Positions 9,094 to 17,490 of a DNA stretch of 38,546 nucleotides are shown in pieces. Position numbers and translations under genes: made by a program. The number at the start of each line of letters is the position of its first letter. Positions within the stretch are counted from its first letter, which is position 1. The stretch lies in assembly GCA_029959365.1 (NCBI GenBank), contig JASCOA010000020.1, positions 1 to 38,546 of the forward strand, read 5' to 3'. Below the pieces are notes generated by a model. The model saw only the letters and a list, made by a program, of their open reading frames with translations, was not told the DNA's origin and ran no database searches. Source of the stretch: Microbacteriaceae bacterium PS02343 (GTDB taxonomy: Bacteria; Actinomycetota; Actinomycetes; Actinomycetales; Microbacteriaceae).

Positions 9094-10374
9094 TCAGCCG
9101 GCCCGGCGCAGGGACTGCTGCGGCTCGGAGGCCGTCGGCAGCGACGGCACCTCGTGCAGTCGCGCGTGGCGGTCCCAGGCGTCCATGAGCCGCTGGATGG
9201 CGGCGTGGAAGCGCGCGGTGGCGGAACCGGGCGCGGTGTCGCCGAAGTGGCGCTGCACCCAGAAGCGCAGGCGCTCCTGCGCATCGGTGCTGCCGAGCAC
9301 GCGATCGAGCTCGGCCACCGCATCCGCTGCGCCCTCGACCGTGAGCCACTCGGCGGCGCCGAGGTAGCCCGACTCGTCGACGCTGGCCTCGGGATGCGCG
9401 GGCCGGGTCACCATGATCGGCTTGCCGGTGGCGAGGCGGTCGTAGACCATCGCCGAGATGTCGCAGACGGCCACGTCGGCGGCGGCGAGCTGCCAGCCCA
9501 TCTCGGCGCCGTCGTCGAAGACGTGCTGAGCACCGGGATCGGCCGCGTTGGCTCGCGCCAGCTCGGCGACGATCTCGCGGTGGGCACGGCCGTACTCGGC
9601 GTCGAGCACGCCGCTGCGCGGGTGCGGACGGTAGATGACGCGGTGCCGGCCGGTCACGGTCAGGGCGCGCACGAGCTCGCGACCGTGCGTGGCGATGGAG
9701 CCGTAGGCGGCCGCCGGGCGGTCGCCCTCCCAGGTCGGGGCGTAGAGCACGACCGTGCGCTCGTCGGGCGTGTACGGCAGGCTGCCGGCGAAGTGGTCCG
9801 CCTGCGGGCGGCCGATCGGGATGGCGCGCTTGTCGAAGTCGTAGTCCCAGAGCACTCGGCCGAGGCGCTCGAGCGCCGCATCGCCGGCAACGAAGGCGTA
9901 GTCGTAGGCCTTGAACTGGTTCGTGGTCATGTACATCTTGTCGGACTCGCCGTGGTTGACGAAGACGTGCCACATGCGCCCGTAGCGCATCATCTGGAAG
10001 TTCCTGGCGTTCTGGTTCACGTAGAGCACGACGCGCAGGTCCTGCTGCTCGATGAACTCCTCGAGCTGCTGCACCTTCCTCGCGTAGACGATCGGCACCG
10101 GCGACTCCTCGAGCAGCGCGAGCGCGGCCGTCGGGTTGCGGGCGATGATCGTGACCGGATGGGTCTTGTGCAGCTCTGCGAGCGGCGCGTACCACTGCCG
10201 GATCTGGTACATGTTCACGTCGCTGTCGGCGAAGTAGACGGCCACCTTCGCCTCGCCGCGCCCGAGGCGCTCCCGCTCGCGGTAGAGGGGCCACAGCCGA
10301 CGCTGCAGTCGGCGGGCGTGCAGCGCATCGACGACGAGCCGTCGTGCAGTGGCGAGGTCGCGGCTGATGGGCAT
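9094..10374 (-). CDS. TagF-like CDP-glycerol:polyol-phosphate transferase
   Basis: This 426-residue enzyme belongs to the CDP-glycerol glycerophosphotransferase family, which transfers glycerol- or ribitol-phosphate from CDP-activated donors onto teichoic-acid-like chains at the inner membrane face. Family marks are the NHGESDKMYMT loop, FVAGDAALERL, VVLYAPTWEGD, a YRPHPRSG motif with the catalytic His, and VAVCDISAMVYDRLATGKPI near the C-terminus. Its length fits a single catalytic domain with a short membrane-association region, as in primase-like members. I chose the ATG at 10374 because GGAG lies six bases upstream. It follows the GT2 gene by 34 bases and is last in the four-gene operon. 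Confidence 0.87.
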   Translation of the reverse strand: MPISRDLATARRLVVDALHARRLQRRLWPLYRERERLGRGEAKVAVYFADSDVNMYQIRQWYAPLAELHKTHPVTIIARNPTAALALLEESPVPIVYARKVQQLEEFIEQQDLRVVLYVNQNARNFQMMRYGRMWHVFVNHGESDKMYMTTNQFKAYDYAFVAGDAALERLGRVLWDYDFDKRAIPIGRPQADHFAGSLPYTPDERTVVLYAPTWEGDRPAAAYGSIATHGRELVRALTVTGRHRVIYRPHPRSGVLDAEYGRAHREIVAELARANAADPGAQHVFDDGAEMGWQLAAADVAVCDISAMVYDRLATGKPIMVTRPAHPEASVDESGYLGAAEWLTVEGAADAVAELDRVLGSTDAQERLRFWVQRHFGDTAPGSATARFHAAIQRLMDAWDRHARLHEVPSLPTASEPQQSLRRAG

Positions 10375-10408
10375 GGTGAACTCCAGATGAACGTGGGGAG
10401 TCACCAGG

Positions 10409-11314
10409 TTAAATGATCGGCCCCCGACCGGCCCTGAACATGCGCCCGACCGTTACCCAAGAGATACGGCGTCGCCCCGGCGGCGACGTGCGCCACCCCT
10501 CCGCCCAGCCCGCGAACCACGCCCGCAGCAGCCGGGGCCGGCGCGCCCAGCGCAGCACCTGGATCGCCGTCCAGCTGGCCACGTAGATCGGCGCGATCGG
10601 CCAGGGCAGGTTGCGCTTGGCCAGCCAGACGCGGTTGCGGGCGTTGAGCCGGTAGTAGTAGTCGTGCCGAGCGGGGTCGATCGCGGGGTGGTTCGCGACG
10701 AGGTCGCCGGCGTACCAGGTGCGCAGCCCCTGGTCCCAGACCCGCCAGGCCAGCTCGATGCCCTCGTGCGCGTAGAAGAAGGGCTCCGCCCATCCGCCCG
10801 TGCGATCGAAGACGTCGCGGGGCAGCAGGGTCGCCCCCTCCCAGACCGAGAACACGGGGCCCGAGTCGGTGGCCTCGCCCTTGCGGATGCGCGGCACCCA
10901 GCGCCGCGGGTTCGCCCGCCCCTCGGGGTCGACGACGCGCGGCTGCAGCAGCCCGATCGACGGGTCCGAGCGGATGAGGGCGATCGCGTCGGCGAGGAAC
11001 GTCGTGCTCGGCAGGCTCGCGTCGTCGTCGAGGAAGAAGATCCACTCCCCCGCCACCACGTCGACCCCGCGGTTGCGACCGGCCGGGATGCCGAGGTTCT
11101 CGGGCAGGTGCAGGGGCCGCACGCCATCCGGCAGGCCCGTGGGCGCCCAGCCGTTGCCGACGACCACCACGTCGAGCTCGACGCCGGTCTGCGCGAGCAG
11201 CGTCTCGAGGCCGTGGCGCAGGTCGTCGGGGCGGGTGCCCTGGGTCAGGGAGACGACGCCGACGCGCGGCGGCGGCGCGACCGCATCCGCTCCTCCGCCC
11301 GGAGCCGGGCTCAA
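10409..11314 (-). CDS. Glycosyltransferase family 2 protein
   Basis: This 301-residue GT-A enzyme has an N-terminal nucleotide-sugar fold (VGVVSLTQG...ELDVVVVGNG), the metal-binding DDD at 96-98 (FFLDDDA), and an acceptor/catalytic region around FFYAHEGIELAWRVWDQG. The PENLGIPAGRNRGV motif is typical of rhamnosyl- and galactofuranosyl-type GT2 enzymes that build surface polysaccharides. The C-terminus is amphipathic and aromatic (about 225-290), suggesting membrane contact. The ATG overlaps the stop of nothing downstream, but its start overlaps the CDP-alcohol transferase stop by four bases. The sugar cannot be predicted. Confidence 0.9.
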   Translation of the reverse strand: MSPAPGGGADAVAPPPRVGVVSLTQGTRPDDLRHGLETLLAQTGVELDVVVVGNGWAPTGLPDGVRPLHLPENLGIPAGRNRGVDVVAGEWIFFLDDDASLPSTTFLADAIALIRSDPSIGLLQPRVVDPEGRANPRRWVPRIRKGEATDSGPVFSVWEGATLLPRDVFDRTGGWAEPFFYAHEGIELAWRVWDQGLRTWYAGDLVANHPAIDPARHDYYYRLNARNRVWLAKRNLPWPIAPIYVASWTAIQVLRWARRPRLLRAWFAGWAEGWRTSPPGRRRISWVTVGRMFRAGRGPII

Positions 11315-12117
11315 CGGACCCGCTTCGAGGCCAGGATGGCGACGAAGTGCCCGCCCAGCGCGAGCAGCGAGAGCGGCACGAGCGCGATCAGCAGCCAGCG
11401 GACCGCCTCGATCTCGCCGACGAAGAGCCCCACGACCGCGGAGGCGCCGATGAGCAGCGTCAGCTCGACCGAGTGGTAGAGCCGGTGGAAGGGCAGGAAG
11501 CGGGCGGCGCGGCGCAGCGTCGCGAGCCCGCCCGAGGTCGGCACCGACTCGTGCTTGCGGTCGGCGAGCTTCTCGAGCCCGGCGTTGGCGCGGGCCACGT
11601 GCACCATGTCGTTGAGCGCCTTGTTGAGCACGATCACGAGGGCGAGCAGCAGGCCGAGGGTGGTCCAGAGGAAGTCGGCCGGGGCGTCGAAGGGCCAGCC
11701 GGCCGCGCGCACGCCGAGGGCGACGGGGATGAGCGCCTCGGTGGAGTAGTGCCCGACCTTGTCGAGGAAGACGCCCATCGGCGAGCGGGTGCCGCGCCAG
11801 CGCGCGACCTCGCCGTCGCAGCAGTCGACGAGCATCTGCAGCTGGCCGAGCACGACGGCGATCAGGGCGCCCGGGATGCCCGGGATCAGCACGGCCGCGG
11901 CCGCCGCCCAGCCGGTGAGGATCATGAGGCCGGTCACGCCGTTGGCGCTGATCGGCGTCTTCAGCAGCACCCAGGTGAGGTACGGCGAGAGGTCGCGCAG
12001 GTAGAGGCTCGCGGTCCAGTGCTCGGCGTTGGCGCGCAGGCGCACCTCCGGCGGCTGGGTGACCGCGCGCAGCTCGGCGATCGAGGCCGGGCGGACGCCG
12101 GCGGATGATGCGGACAC
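11311..12117 (-). CDS. CDP-alcohol phosphatidyltransferase family membrane enzyme
   Basis: This 268-residue multi-helix protein has the CDP-alcohol phosphotransferase motif D-x2-D-G-x2-A-R-x8-G-x3-D-x3-(D): D98, D101, A105-R106 and D119 are present, but the last position is His123 (LDKVGH) instead of Asp. The enzymes move a phospho-alcohol from CDP onto a hydroxyl, usually making phospholipids or phosphoglycolipids in the membrane. About six helices surround the active site. It starts with GTG, which shares one base with the TAG stop of the upstream glycosyltransferase. Being flanked by two glycosyltransferases and a TagF-like enzyme, it more likely serves a surface glycopolymer or glycolipid than bulk phospholipid. 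Activity with His in place of the fourth Asp is not certain. Confidence 0.87.
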   Translation of the reverse strand: MSASSAGVRPASIAELRAVTQPPEVRLRANAEHWTASLYLRDLSPYLTWVLLKTPISANGVTGLMILTGWAAAAAVLIPGIPGALIAVVLGQLQMLVDCCDGEVARWRGTRSPMGVFLDKVGHYSTEALIPVALGVRAAGWPFDAPADFLWTTLGLLLALVIVLNKALNDMVHVARANAGLEKLADRKHESVPTSGGLATLRRAARFLPFHRLYHSVELTLLIGASAVVGLFVGEIEAVRWLLIALVPLSLLALGGHFVAILASKRVR

Positions 12118-13154
12118 TAGCGCCCTCGGTAGTAGGAGATGTTGCGGGTGAGCTTGGCGAAGCCGATGACGAAGCCGAGCCCCCATCCGATGTGGATGCA
12201 GGGCAAGACTACGAGAAGTCGCAGCGCCGCGCCCGCGCCCAGACGGGGGATGCACGCGAGCGCGATCGCCAGCACGCCGAGCAGGTAGAGGGCCGGCACG
12301 GCGAAGCCGAGCAGGGGCTGGGCCGCGCCGCCGAGCGCGACGGAGGCGGCGCCCGCGATGCCGACCAGGGTGCCGAGCAGCATCGCGACGACGGCGGCGG
12401 GCGGCACGAAGTAGCGCAGCGAGTTCTGCGCCGGGAAGCGCCGGGCCAGCTCGCCGCGCCACATGCCGGTGGCGACGAACTGGCGGGTGAGCCGGCGCAG
12501 GCTCGAGCGCGGTCGGTAGGTGACGGTGAGCCGCGGCGTGAACCACACGGTGCCGCCGGTCTGGCGCAGCCGGCGATTGAGCTCCCAGTCCTGGCCGCGC
12601 TTGATGTCCTCGTCGAAGAGACCGACCTCGAGCAGGCGGTGCCGTTGGAAGACGCCGAGGTAGGCGGTCTCGCTGGGGCCCTCCTCGCCGCCGACGTGGT
12701 GCGAGCCGCCGCCGAGGCCGACGGGCGAGCCGTAGGCGAAGGCGACCGCGCACTCGAAGGGGGTGCTCCCCTCCGCCAGCATGATGCCGCCGACGTTGTC
12801 GGCGCCGGTGCGAAGCAGCGTCTCGACGGCGATCGCGGTGTAGTCGGGCGTGAGCACCGAGTGCGCGTCGACGCGGATGACGACGGGGAAGACGGAGGCG
12901 CGGATCGCCACGTTCAGCCCCGCCGGCGTCGAGCCGACCGGGTTGTCGAGGAAGCGGATGCGCGAGTCCTCCGCCGACATCGCCGCGATGAGCTCGTTGG
13001 TGCCGTCGATGCTCGGGCCGAGCGCGAGGATGACCTCGACCTCGCCGGCGTAGTCCTGCGCGAGGAGGGAGCGGACGGCCGCCTCGACGTGCTCGACCTC
13101 GTTGAGCACCGGCATCACGTAGGAGACGCCAGGAAGGGAGTCGTCCTGCGGCAT
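12117..13154 (-). CDS. Membrane glycosyltransferase family 2 protein (ExoA-like)
   Basis: This 345-residue protein pairs an N-terminal GT2 domain with about three or four C-terminal membrane helices, like ExoA-type exopolysaccharide glycosyltransferases. The fold begins VSYVMPVLNEVEHVEAAV. D96 of RVDAHS is the metal-binding acidic residue, and the acceptor loop has RGQDWELNRRLRQTGG. Helices lie at about 250-275, 280-305 and 320-340. I chose the ATG at 13154: it begins just before the first strand and has a -10-like TACCAT exactly seven bases upstream, with no Shine-Dalgarno sequence, suggesting a leaderless message. A longer start would cross the HtrA terminator hairpin. It leads the operon. 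Confidence 0.87.
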   Translation of the reverse strand: MPQDDSLPGVSYVMPVLNEVEHVEAAVRSLLAQDYAGEVEVILALGPSIDGTNELIAAMSAEDSRIRFLDNPVGSTPAGLNVAIRASVFPVVIRVDAHSVLTPDYTAIAVETLLRTGADNVGGIMLAEGSTPFECAVAFAYGSPVGLGGGSHHVGGEEGPSETAYLGVFQRHRLLEVGLFDEDIKRGQDWELNRRLRQTGGTVWFTPRLTVTYRPRSSLRRLTRQFVATGMWRGELARRFPAQNSLRYFVPPAAVVAMLLGTLVGIAGAASVALGGAAQPLLGFAVPALYLLGVLAIALACIPRLGAGAALRLLVVLPCIHIGWGLGFVIGFAKLTRNISYYRGR

Positions 13155-13161
13155 GAGGCCA

Positions 13162-13167
13162 ATGGTA
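13162..13167 (-). promoter_or_regulatory. Candidate leaderless -10 element for the surface-polymer operon
   Basis: TACCAT on the minus strand fits TAnnnT and ends seven bases before the ATG at 13154. No good -35 is visible and no ribosome-binding site lies between, which fits actinobacterial leaderless promoters. Confidence 0.45.
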
Positions 13168-13185
13168 GTGAGTCCCGGCACATGG

Positions 13186-13232
13186 CGACGGCGACGGCGC
13201 ACCCTCCGGAGGAGGATGCGCCGTCGCCGTCG
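13186..13232 (-). terminator. Perfect 16-base-pair hairpin after the HtrA-like gene
   Basis: Arms 13186-13201 and 13217-13232 are perfectly complementary around a 15-base loop that itself holds CCTCCGGAGG. It begins 14 bases past the protease stop and isolates it from the surface-polymer operon. Confidence 0.85.
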
Positions 13233-13245
13233 GGATGACCCCGGC

Positions 13246-14910
13246 TCACATGGAGCCGAGCGTCACCTCGGTCTCGCCGGCCTGGCCGCCGCGGTTGTAC
13301 GTGATCGTGACGGTGGCGCCGGCGGCCTGCGCACGCACCTGGGCGACGAGGTCGCTCATGCTCGTGACCGGCTTGCCCTCGAGGGCCGTGACGACGTCGC
13401 CCGAGCGCAGCCCGGCCGCAGCAGCAGCGCCGCCGGCGGAGACGTCGTCGATGAGCGCGCCGACCGTGGCCGACTGCTCCGTGCTGGTCACGTCGGTGAC
13501 CGTGGCGCCGAGCAGGCCGTGGCTGGCCTCGCCGTTGGCGATGAGCTCGCTCGAGATGCGCTCGGCGACGTTCGACGGGATCGAGAAGCCCACGCCGATG
13601 GAGCCGGCGCTCGAGGTGGTGCTGCCGCTACCGGCGGTGGCGATGGCCACGTTGATGCCGATGAGCCTGCCCTCGGCGTCGAGCAGCGCGCCGCCCGAGT
13701 TGCCGGGGTTGATCGCCGCGTCGGTCTGGATGACCGAGAGCGAGATCGTGCTGCTCGCCTGACCCTGCTGCGAGCCCTCCTGGCCCGGGATGTCGAATCC
13801 CCAGAAGTCGTAGGGGCTCTGCTGCTGGGACTCGCCCTGGTCGTCGGCGCTGCTGTCGGGCACCTCGCTCGAGGCGACCGAGATGCTGCGGTTCAGCGCG
13901 CTGACGATGCCGTCGGTGACCGTGTTGCTGAGGCCGAGCGGCGCGCCGATCGCGATGGTCTGGTCGCCGACGTTGAGGTCGTCGGAGTCGGCGAACTCGA
14001 TCGGCGTGAGGTCGCTGGCGCCCTCGAGCTTGATGACCGCGAGGTCGTAGACGGGGTCGGTGCCGACGACGGTGGCGTCGTAGAGGTTGCCGTCGGAGTC
14101 GGTGACCTGGATGGTCGGGTCGGCGACCGAGCCGTCGAGCGAGACCACGTGGTTGTTGGTGAGCACGTAGCCGTCGTCGCTGATGATGACGCCCGAGCCG
14201 CTGCCGGAGGCGTCGCCGCCCGAGACCGCGATGGTCACGACCGAGGGGGTCGCCTGGGCGGCCACGGCGGTGACGAGGTTGACGTCGTCGCTGTCGTTGA
14301 CGGTGACGGTGGTCGGGTTGGCGTGATCGACGCCCGCGACCGGGCTGCTGGCCGAGTTCGACATGGCGAGCGCGGTGACGCCGGCTCCGGCGCCGCCGCC
14401 GATGAGGGCGACGAGCGCGAGGGCCGCGATGGCCACGCCCGCGCGGCGGTTCTTCGGCTTGGCCGGCGCGGGCGCCGCCCACTGCTGGCCGGCCTGCGGC
14501 GTGGCCGCGGGACCGAAAGACGCGCCCGGCAGGCTGTGGGAGCCCGGGACGTGCTGGCCGTGCTGCGCGTGCTGGCCCTGCTGGGGCGCGGGCGGCGTCT
14601 GCGCGTACTGGCCGTAGCGGGGCTGGTCGGGCGCCGCGAACTGCCGGGTCGGCGGCTGGGGCGCTGCGGGCTGCTGGTAGGCCGGGTCCGACGCGGCGGG
14701 CGCCGGCTGGCCCGGCTGCTGGTGCACGGGCGCGGTCGGCGCGGACTCGGCGGCCTGCTGGCCCTCGACGGGGCGCTGGGCCTCCGCCGGGTGCTGGGGT
14801 GCGCTCGGGTGCTGCTCCGGCGTCGAGGCCCCCTCGGCGGGGGCGGACGCGCTGTCGTGCTGACGGTTCGGGTCGGTGTCGCCGGCGCCGGTGTTGGGGT
14901 TCTCGTTCAT
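13246..14910 (-). CDS. HtrA/DegP-like membrane-anchored trypsin-fold protease with PDZ domain
   Basis: This 554-residue envelope quality-control protease has four parts. A long Gln/Pro/Ala-rich cytoplasmic N-terminus (about 1-150) is followed by one transmembrane helix (about 160-185). The S1C protease domain comes next, then a C-terminal PDZ domain (about 455-550, RSGDVVTALEGKPVTSMSDL). The catalytic triad is complete: H254 (TNNHVV), D289 (YDLAVIKL) and S405 (GNSGGAL). The 50-residue Ser/Gln-rich insertion before the Ser loop is typical of actinobacterial HtrA/PepD proteins. AAAGGA precedes the ATG. It is a single-gene unit ended by a strong hairpin and probably acts outside the membrane on misfolded proteins. 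Confidence 0.93.
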   Translation of the reverse strand: MNENPNTGAGDTDPNRQHDSASAPAEGASTPEQHPSAPQHPAEAQRPVEGQQAAESAPTAPVHQQPGQPAPAASDPAYQQPAAPQPPTRQFAAPDQPRYGQYAQTPPAPQQGQHAQHGQHVPGSHSLPGASFGPAATPQAGQQWAAPAPAKPKNRRAGVAIAALALVALIGGGAGAGVTALAMSNSASSPVAGVDHANPTTVTVNDSDDVNLVTAVAAQATPSVVTIAVSGGDASGSGSGVIISDDGYVLTNNHVVSLDGSVADPTIQVTDSDGNLYDATVVGTDPVYDLAVIKLEGASDLTPIEFADSDDLNVGDQTIAIGAPLGLSNTVTDGIVSALNRSISVASSEVPDSSADDQGESQQQSPYDFWGFDIPGQEGSQQGQASSTISLSVIQTDAAINPGNSGGALLDAEGRLIGINVAIATAGSGSTTSSAGSIGVGFSIPSNVAERISSELIANGEASHGLLGATVTDVTSTEQSATVGALIDDVSAGGAAAAAGLRSGDVVTALEGKPVTSMSDLVAQVRAQAAGATVTITYNRGGQAGETEVTLGSM

Positions 14911-15199
14911 CGGGGTTTCCTTTCAGGCGGAGCCAGCTTCCAGCGCGCACCTGAATGAACTGTATGGCGATTCTGTGAGCCGGTTGGCCCTTGTCTATGG
15001 CCTTGCCAGCGGGGTTCGCCGGGGGCGGAACCGCCCGCCGTCCGGGGGCTGCGGCGGCGCTGCGAGCCGCGCCTCCGCTCCCCTCGGGATGATGCGGCTT
15101 CGAGCGGCGGTGGAGGGCCGGAGACCTGCGGCGATAGCCTCGGTGCGGCGGCGCCGACCGAGCGCGCACGCCCCGGCCCCAGCACGACACGAGGTAGCG
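14911..15199. other. Divergent intergenic region between the HtrA-like and aminotransferase genes
   Basis: This is the longest gap in the window (289 bases). It should hold both promoters. On the minus strand TACAGT near 14960 is a possible -10, without a clear -35. No hairpin, riboswitch or small gene with a convincing start was recognised. Confidence 0.4.
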
Positions 15200-16396
15200 A
15201 TGGACATCCCCGGACCCTGGCAGCGCACCGCCCGCGGCGCCCTGCTGCTCGACGACGAGGGCAGGCTCGCGACGACGATCTTCGCCGAGATGAGCGCGCT
15301 CGCCACGGCGACCGGGGCGATCAACCTGGGCCAGGGCTTCCCCGACGAGGACGGCCCCGCCGAGGTGCTCGAGGCCGCGCGGCAGGCGATCGCGGACGGC
15401 GTCAACCAGTACCCGCCGGGTCCCGGCGCGCCGGTGCTGCGCGAAGCCGTGGCCGAGCACCAGCAGCGCTTCTACGGCATCGGGCTCGACCCCGCTCAGG
15501 TGCTCGTCACGGCCGGCGCGACCGAGGCGCTCGCCGCGACGATCCTGGCCCTCGTCGACCGCGGCGACGAGGTCGTGGTGCTCGAGCCGTTCTACGACTC
15601 CTACGCCGCGGCCGTCGCGCTCGCCGGAGGGGTGCTGCGCACGGTGCCGCTGCGGTGGCCCGGCTTCCAGCCCGACCACGACGAGCTGCGCGCGGCGGTG
15701 ACCGACCGCACCCGCCTCATCCTGGTCAACACCCCGCACAACCCGACCGGCACGATGCTCGACCGCCCGACCCTCGAGCTCGTCATCGAGCTCGCGCACC
15801 GGCACGACGCCGTCATCGTCACCGACGAGGTCTACGAGCACCTCGCCTTCGGCGACCCGCACCTGCCGCTCGCCTCGCTGCCCGGCGGCTTCGAGCGCAC
15901 CGTGACGATCAGCTCGGGCGGCAAGACCTTCAACACGACCGGCTGGAAGGTCGGCTGGCTGAGCGGCCCGGTCGACCTCGTGCGCGCGGTCACCGCCGTG
16001 AAGCAGTACCTCACCTACGTCAACGCGGCGCCGTTCCAGCCGGCGATCGCCGTCGGCCTGCGCCTGCCCGACGCCTTCTTCACGGGCGCGGCGGATGCGC
16101 TGCGCGGCAAGCGCGATCTGCTGAGCGCCAGCCTGCGCGAGGCCGGCTTCGACGTCTCGACCCCGCAGGGCGGCTACTTCGTGGTCGCGGACGCGGCGCC
16201 CTTCGGCGTGACGGACGCCGCGGACTTCGCGCGCCGGCTGCCCGAGCTCGCCGGGGTCGTGGGCGTGCCGCTCACCGCCTTCGTGAACCCGCCGAACCGG
16301 GCCGGGTACCGCTCCCTCATCCGCTTCGCCTACTGCAAGCGGCCCGAGGTGCTGCAGGAGGCCGCGCGCCGGCTGACCGGGCTCGCCCGGGCCTGA
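15200..16396 (+). CDS. PLP aminotransferase, kynurenine/glutamine transaminase (YbdL) type
   Basis: This 398-residue fold-type I enzyme swaps amino groups using pyridoxal phosphate. It opens with INLGQGFPDEDGP, the mark of the KAT/GTK-YbdL branch. NTPHNPTGT and TDEVYEHL bind the cofactor ring, and K242 in SSGGKTFNTTGWKVGW should form the Schiff base; RFAYCK near the end fits the carboxylate-binding Arg region. Likely substrates are methionine, glutamine or aromatic amino acids; annotation as DapC is also possible. GAGG lies five bases before the ATG. A nitrilase of the omega-amidase type sits 4 kb away, a known functional partner of this branch. Confidence 0.9.
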   Translation: MDIPGPWQRTARGALLLDDEGRLATTIFAEMSALATATGAINLGQGFPDEDGPAEVLEAARQAIADGVNQYPPGPGAPVLREAVAEHQQRFYGIGLDPAQVLVTAGATEALAATILALVDRGDEVVVLEPFYDSYAAAVALAGGVLRTVPLRWPGFQPDHDELRAAVTDRTRLILVNTPHNPTGTMLDRPTLELVIELAHRHDAVIVTDEVYEHLAFGDPHLPLASLPGGFERTVTISSGGKTFNTTGWKVGWLSGPVDLVRAVTAVKQYLTYVNAAPFQPAIAVGLRLPDAFFTGAADALRGKRDLLSASLREAGFDVSTPQGGYFVVADAAPFGVTDAADFARRLPELAGVVGVPLTAFVNPPNRAGYRSLIRFAYCKRPEVLQEAARRLTGLARA

Positions 16397-16409
16397 AGCG
16401 CCCGTCAGC

Positions 16410-16436
16410 CGAGGGCCGCCGGCCCGAGCGGCCTCG
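16410..16436. terminator. Hairpin between convergent aminotransferase and ABC importer genes
   Basis: Arms 16410-16419 and 16428-16436 pair with one bulged G. It lies between the aminotransferase stop (16396) and the ATPase stop (16450) and may serve both strands. Confidence 0.6.
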
Positions 16437-16449
16437 CCGCGCCCCGCGC

Positions 16450-17490
16450 TCAGTCGGCCAGGGCCACCGGGGCGCCGGTGAAGGCGAGGTGCACGACGGC
16501 GCCCTCGGCCGGGGCGACCTCGGTGCCGTGCTGCACCGCGAGCTCCGTGCCGTCGGCCAGCGCCACCCTGGTGCGCCGCAGCGCGCCCAGGAAGCTCGTG
16601 GTCAGCACGGTCGCCGCGACACCGGCGGCCGCGAAGCGCACGTCCTCGGGGCGCACCAGCGCCACGGCGGCGCCGTCGGGACGCGCCGGCGCGAGCAGCG
16701 GCAGCAGCACGCCGTGCACGTCGATCTCGCCGCCGCTGACCGTGCCGGGCAGCCGATTGCTGACGCCGACGAAGTCCGCGACGAACGCCGAGGACGGGCG
16801 CTGGTAGAGGTCCTCCGGGGCGCCGATCTGCTCGATGCGGCCCGCCTTCATGACGGCGACCCGGTCGGCGACGGCGAGCGCCTCCTCCTGGTCGTGCGTG
16901 ACGAAGAGCGTGGTGATGCCGAGCTCGAGCTGGATGCGGCGGATCTCGTCGCGCAGCTGCACCCGCACCTTCGCGTCGAGGGCGCTGAGCGGCTCGTCGA
17001 GCAGCAGCACCTTCGGGCGGGTGACGAGCGCGCGGGCCAGCGCCACGCGCTGCTGCTGTCCGCCGGAGAGCTGGTGCGCGAAGCGCTTGCCGTGCACGCC
17101 GAGGCCGACCATCTCGAGGGCCTCCTCGGCGCGGGTGCGCCGCGAGGCGGCGCCCACCTTGCGCATCCGCAGTCCGAACTCCACGTTCTCCAGCACCGTC
17201 ATGTGCGGGAACAGCGAGTACGACTGGAACACCATGCCCATGTCGCGGCGGTTGACCGGCGTGGCGGCCACATCCGATCCGTCCAGCAGGATCTCGCCGT
17301 CGGTGATCTGCTCGAGACCTGCGAGGCTGCGCAGGGCCGTCGTCTTGCCGCAGCCGGAGGGGCCGAGCAGGGCGACGAACTCGCCGGGCGCGATGTCGAG
17401 GTCGACGCCGTCGAGGGCGCGGTGACCGGGGTACTGCTTGGTGACCGCGCGGAACTGCACGCGGGTGCCGGTCGGGGTGCTGGCGGTCAT
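16450..17490 (-). CDS. ABC importer ATP-binding protein (PotA/FbpC/PhnT type)
   Basis: This 346-residue ATPase energises the importer encoded upstream. Walker A is GPSGCGKT (43-50), the Q-loop is MVFQSYSLFPHM, the signature is LSGGQQQR, Walker B is VLLLDEP, and the switch His is in FVTHDQEEA. A TOBE-type regulatory/substrate-linked domain occupies about 245-346. This layout is shared by spermidine/putrescine, iron(III), thiamine and aminoethylphosphonate importers. The ATG overlaps the permease stop by four bases. It is last in the operon. Confidence 0.93.
   Translation of the reverse strand: MTASTPTGTRVQFRAVTKQYPGHRALDGVDLDIAPGEFVALLGPSGCGKTTALRSLAGLEQITDGEILLDGSDVAATPVNRRDMGMVFQSYSLFPHMTVLENVEFGLRMRKVGAASRRTRAEEALEMVGLGVHGKRFAHQLSGGQQQRVALARALVTRPKVLLLDEPLSALDAKVRVQLRDEIRRIQLELGITTLFVTHDQEEALAVADRVAVMKAGRIEQIGAPEDLYQRPSSAFVADFVGVSNRLPGTVSGGEIDVHGVLLPLLAPARPDGAAVALVRPEDVRFAAAGVAATVLTTSFLGALRRTRVALADGTELAVQHGTEVAPAEGAVVHLAFTGAPVALAD

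Noticed and set aside
12105-13238. Plus-strand open frame opposite the first glycosyltransferase
   Set aside because: Composition is Arg/Gly/Glu-rich without motifs and it crosses the terminator hairpin; the minus-strand GT2 protein is convincing.
13628-15862. Long minus-strand frame running across the HtrA and aminotransferase genes
   Set aside because: It would overlap two well-supported genes on both strands and has no recognisable domain.
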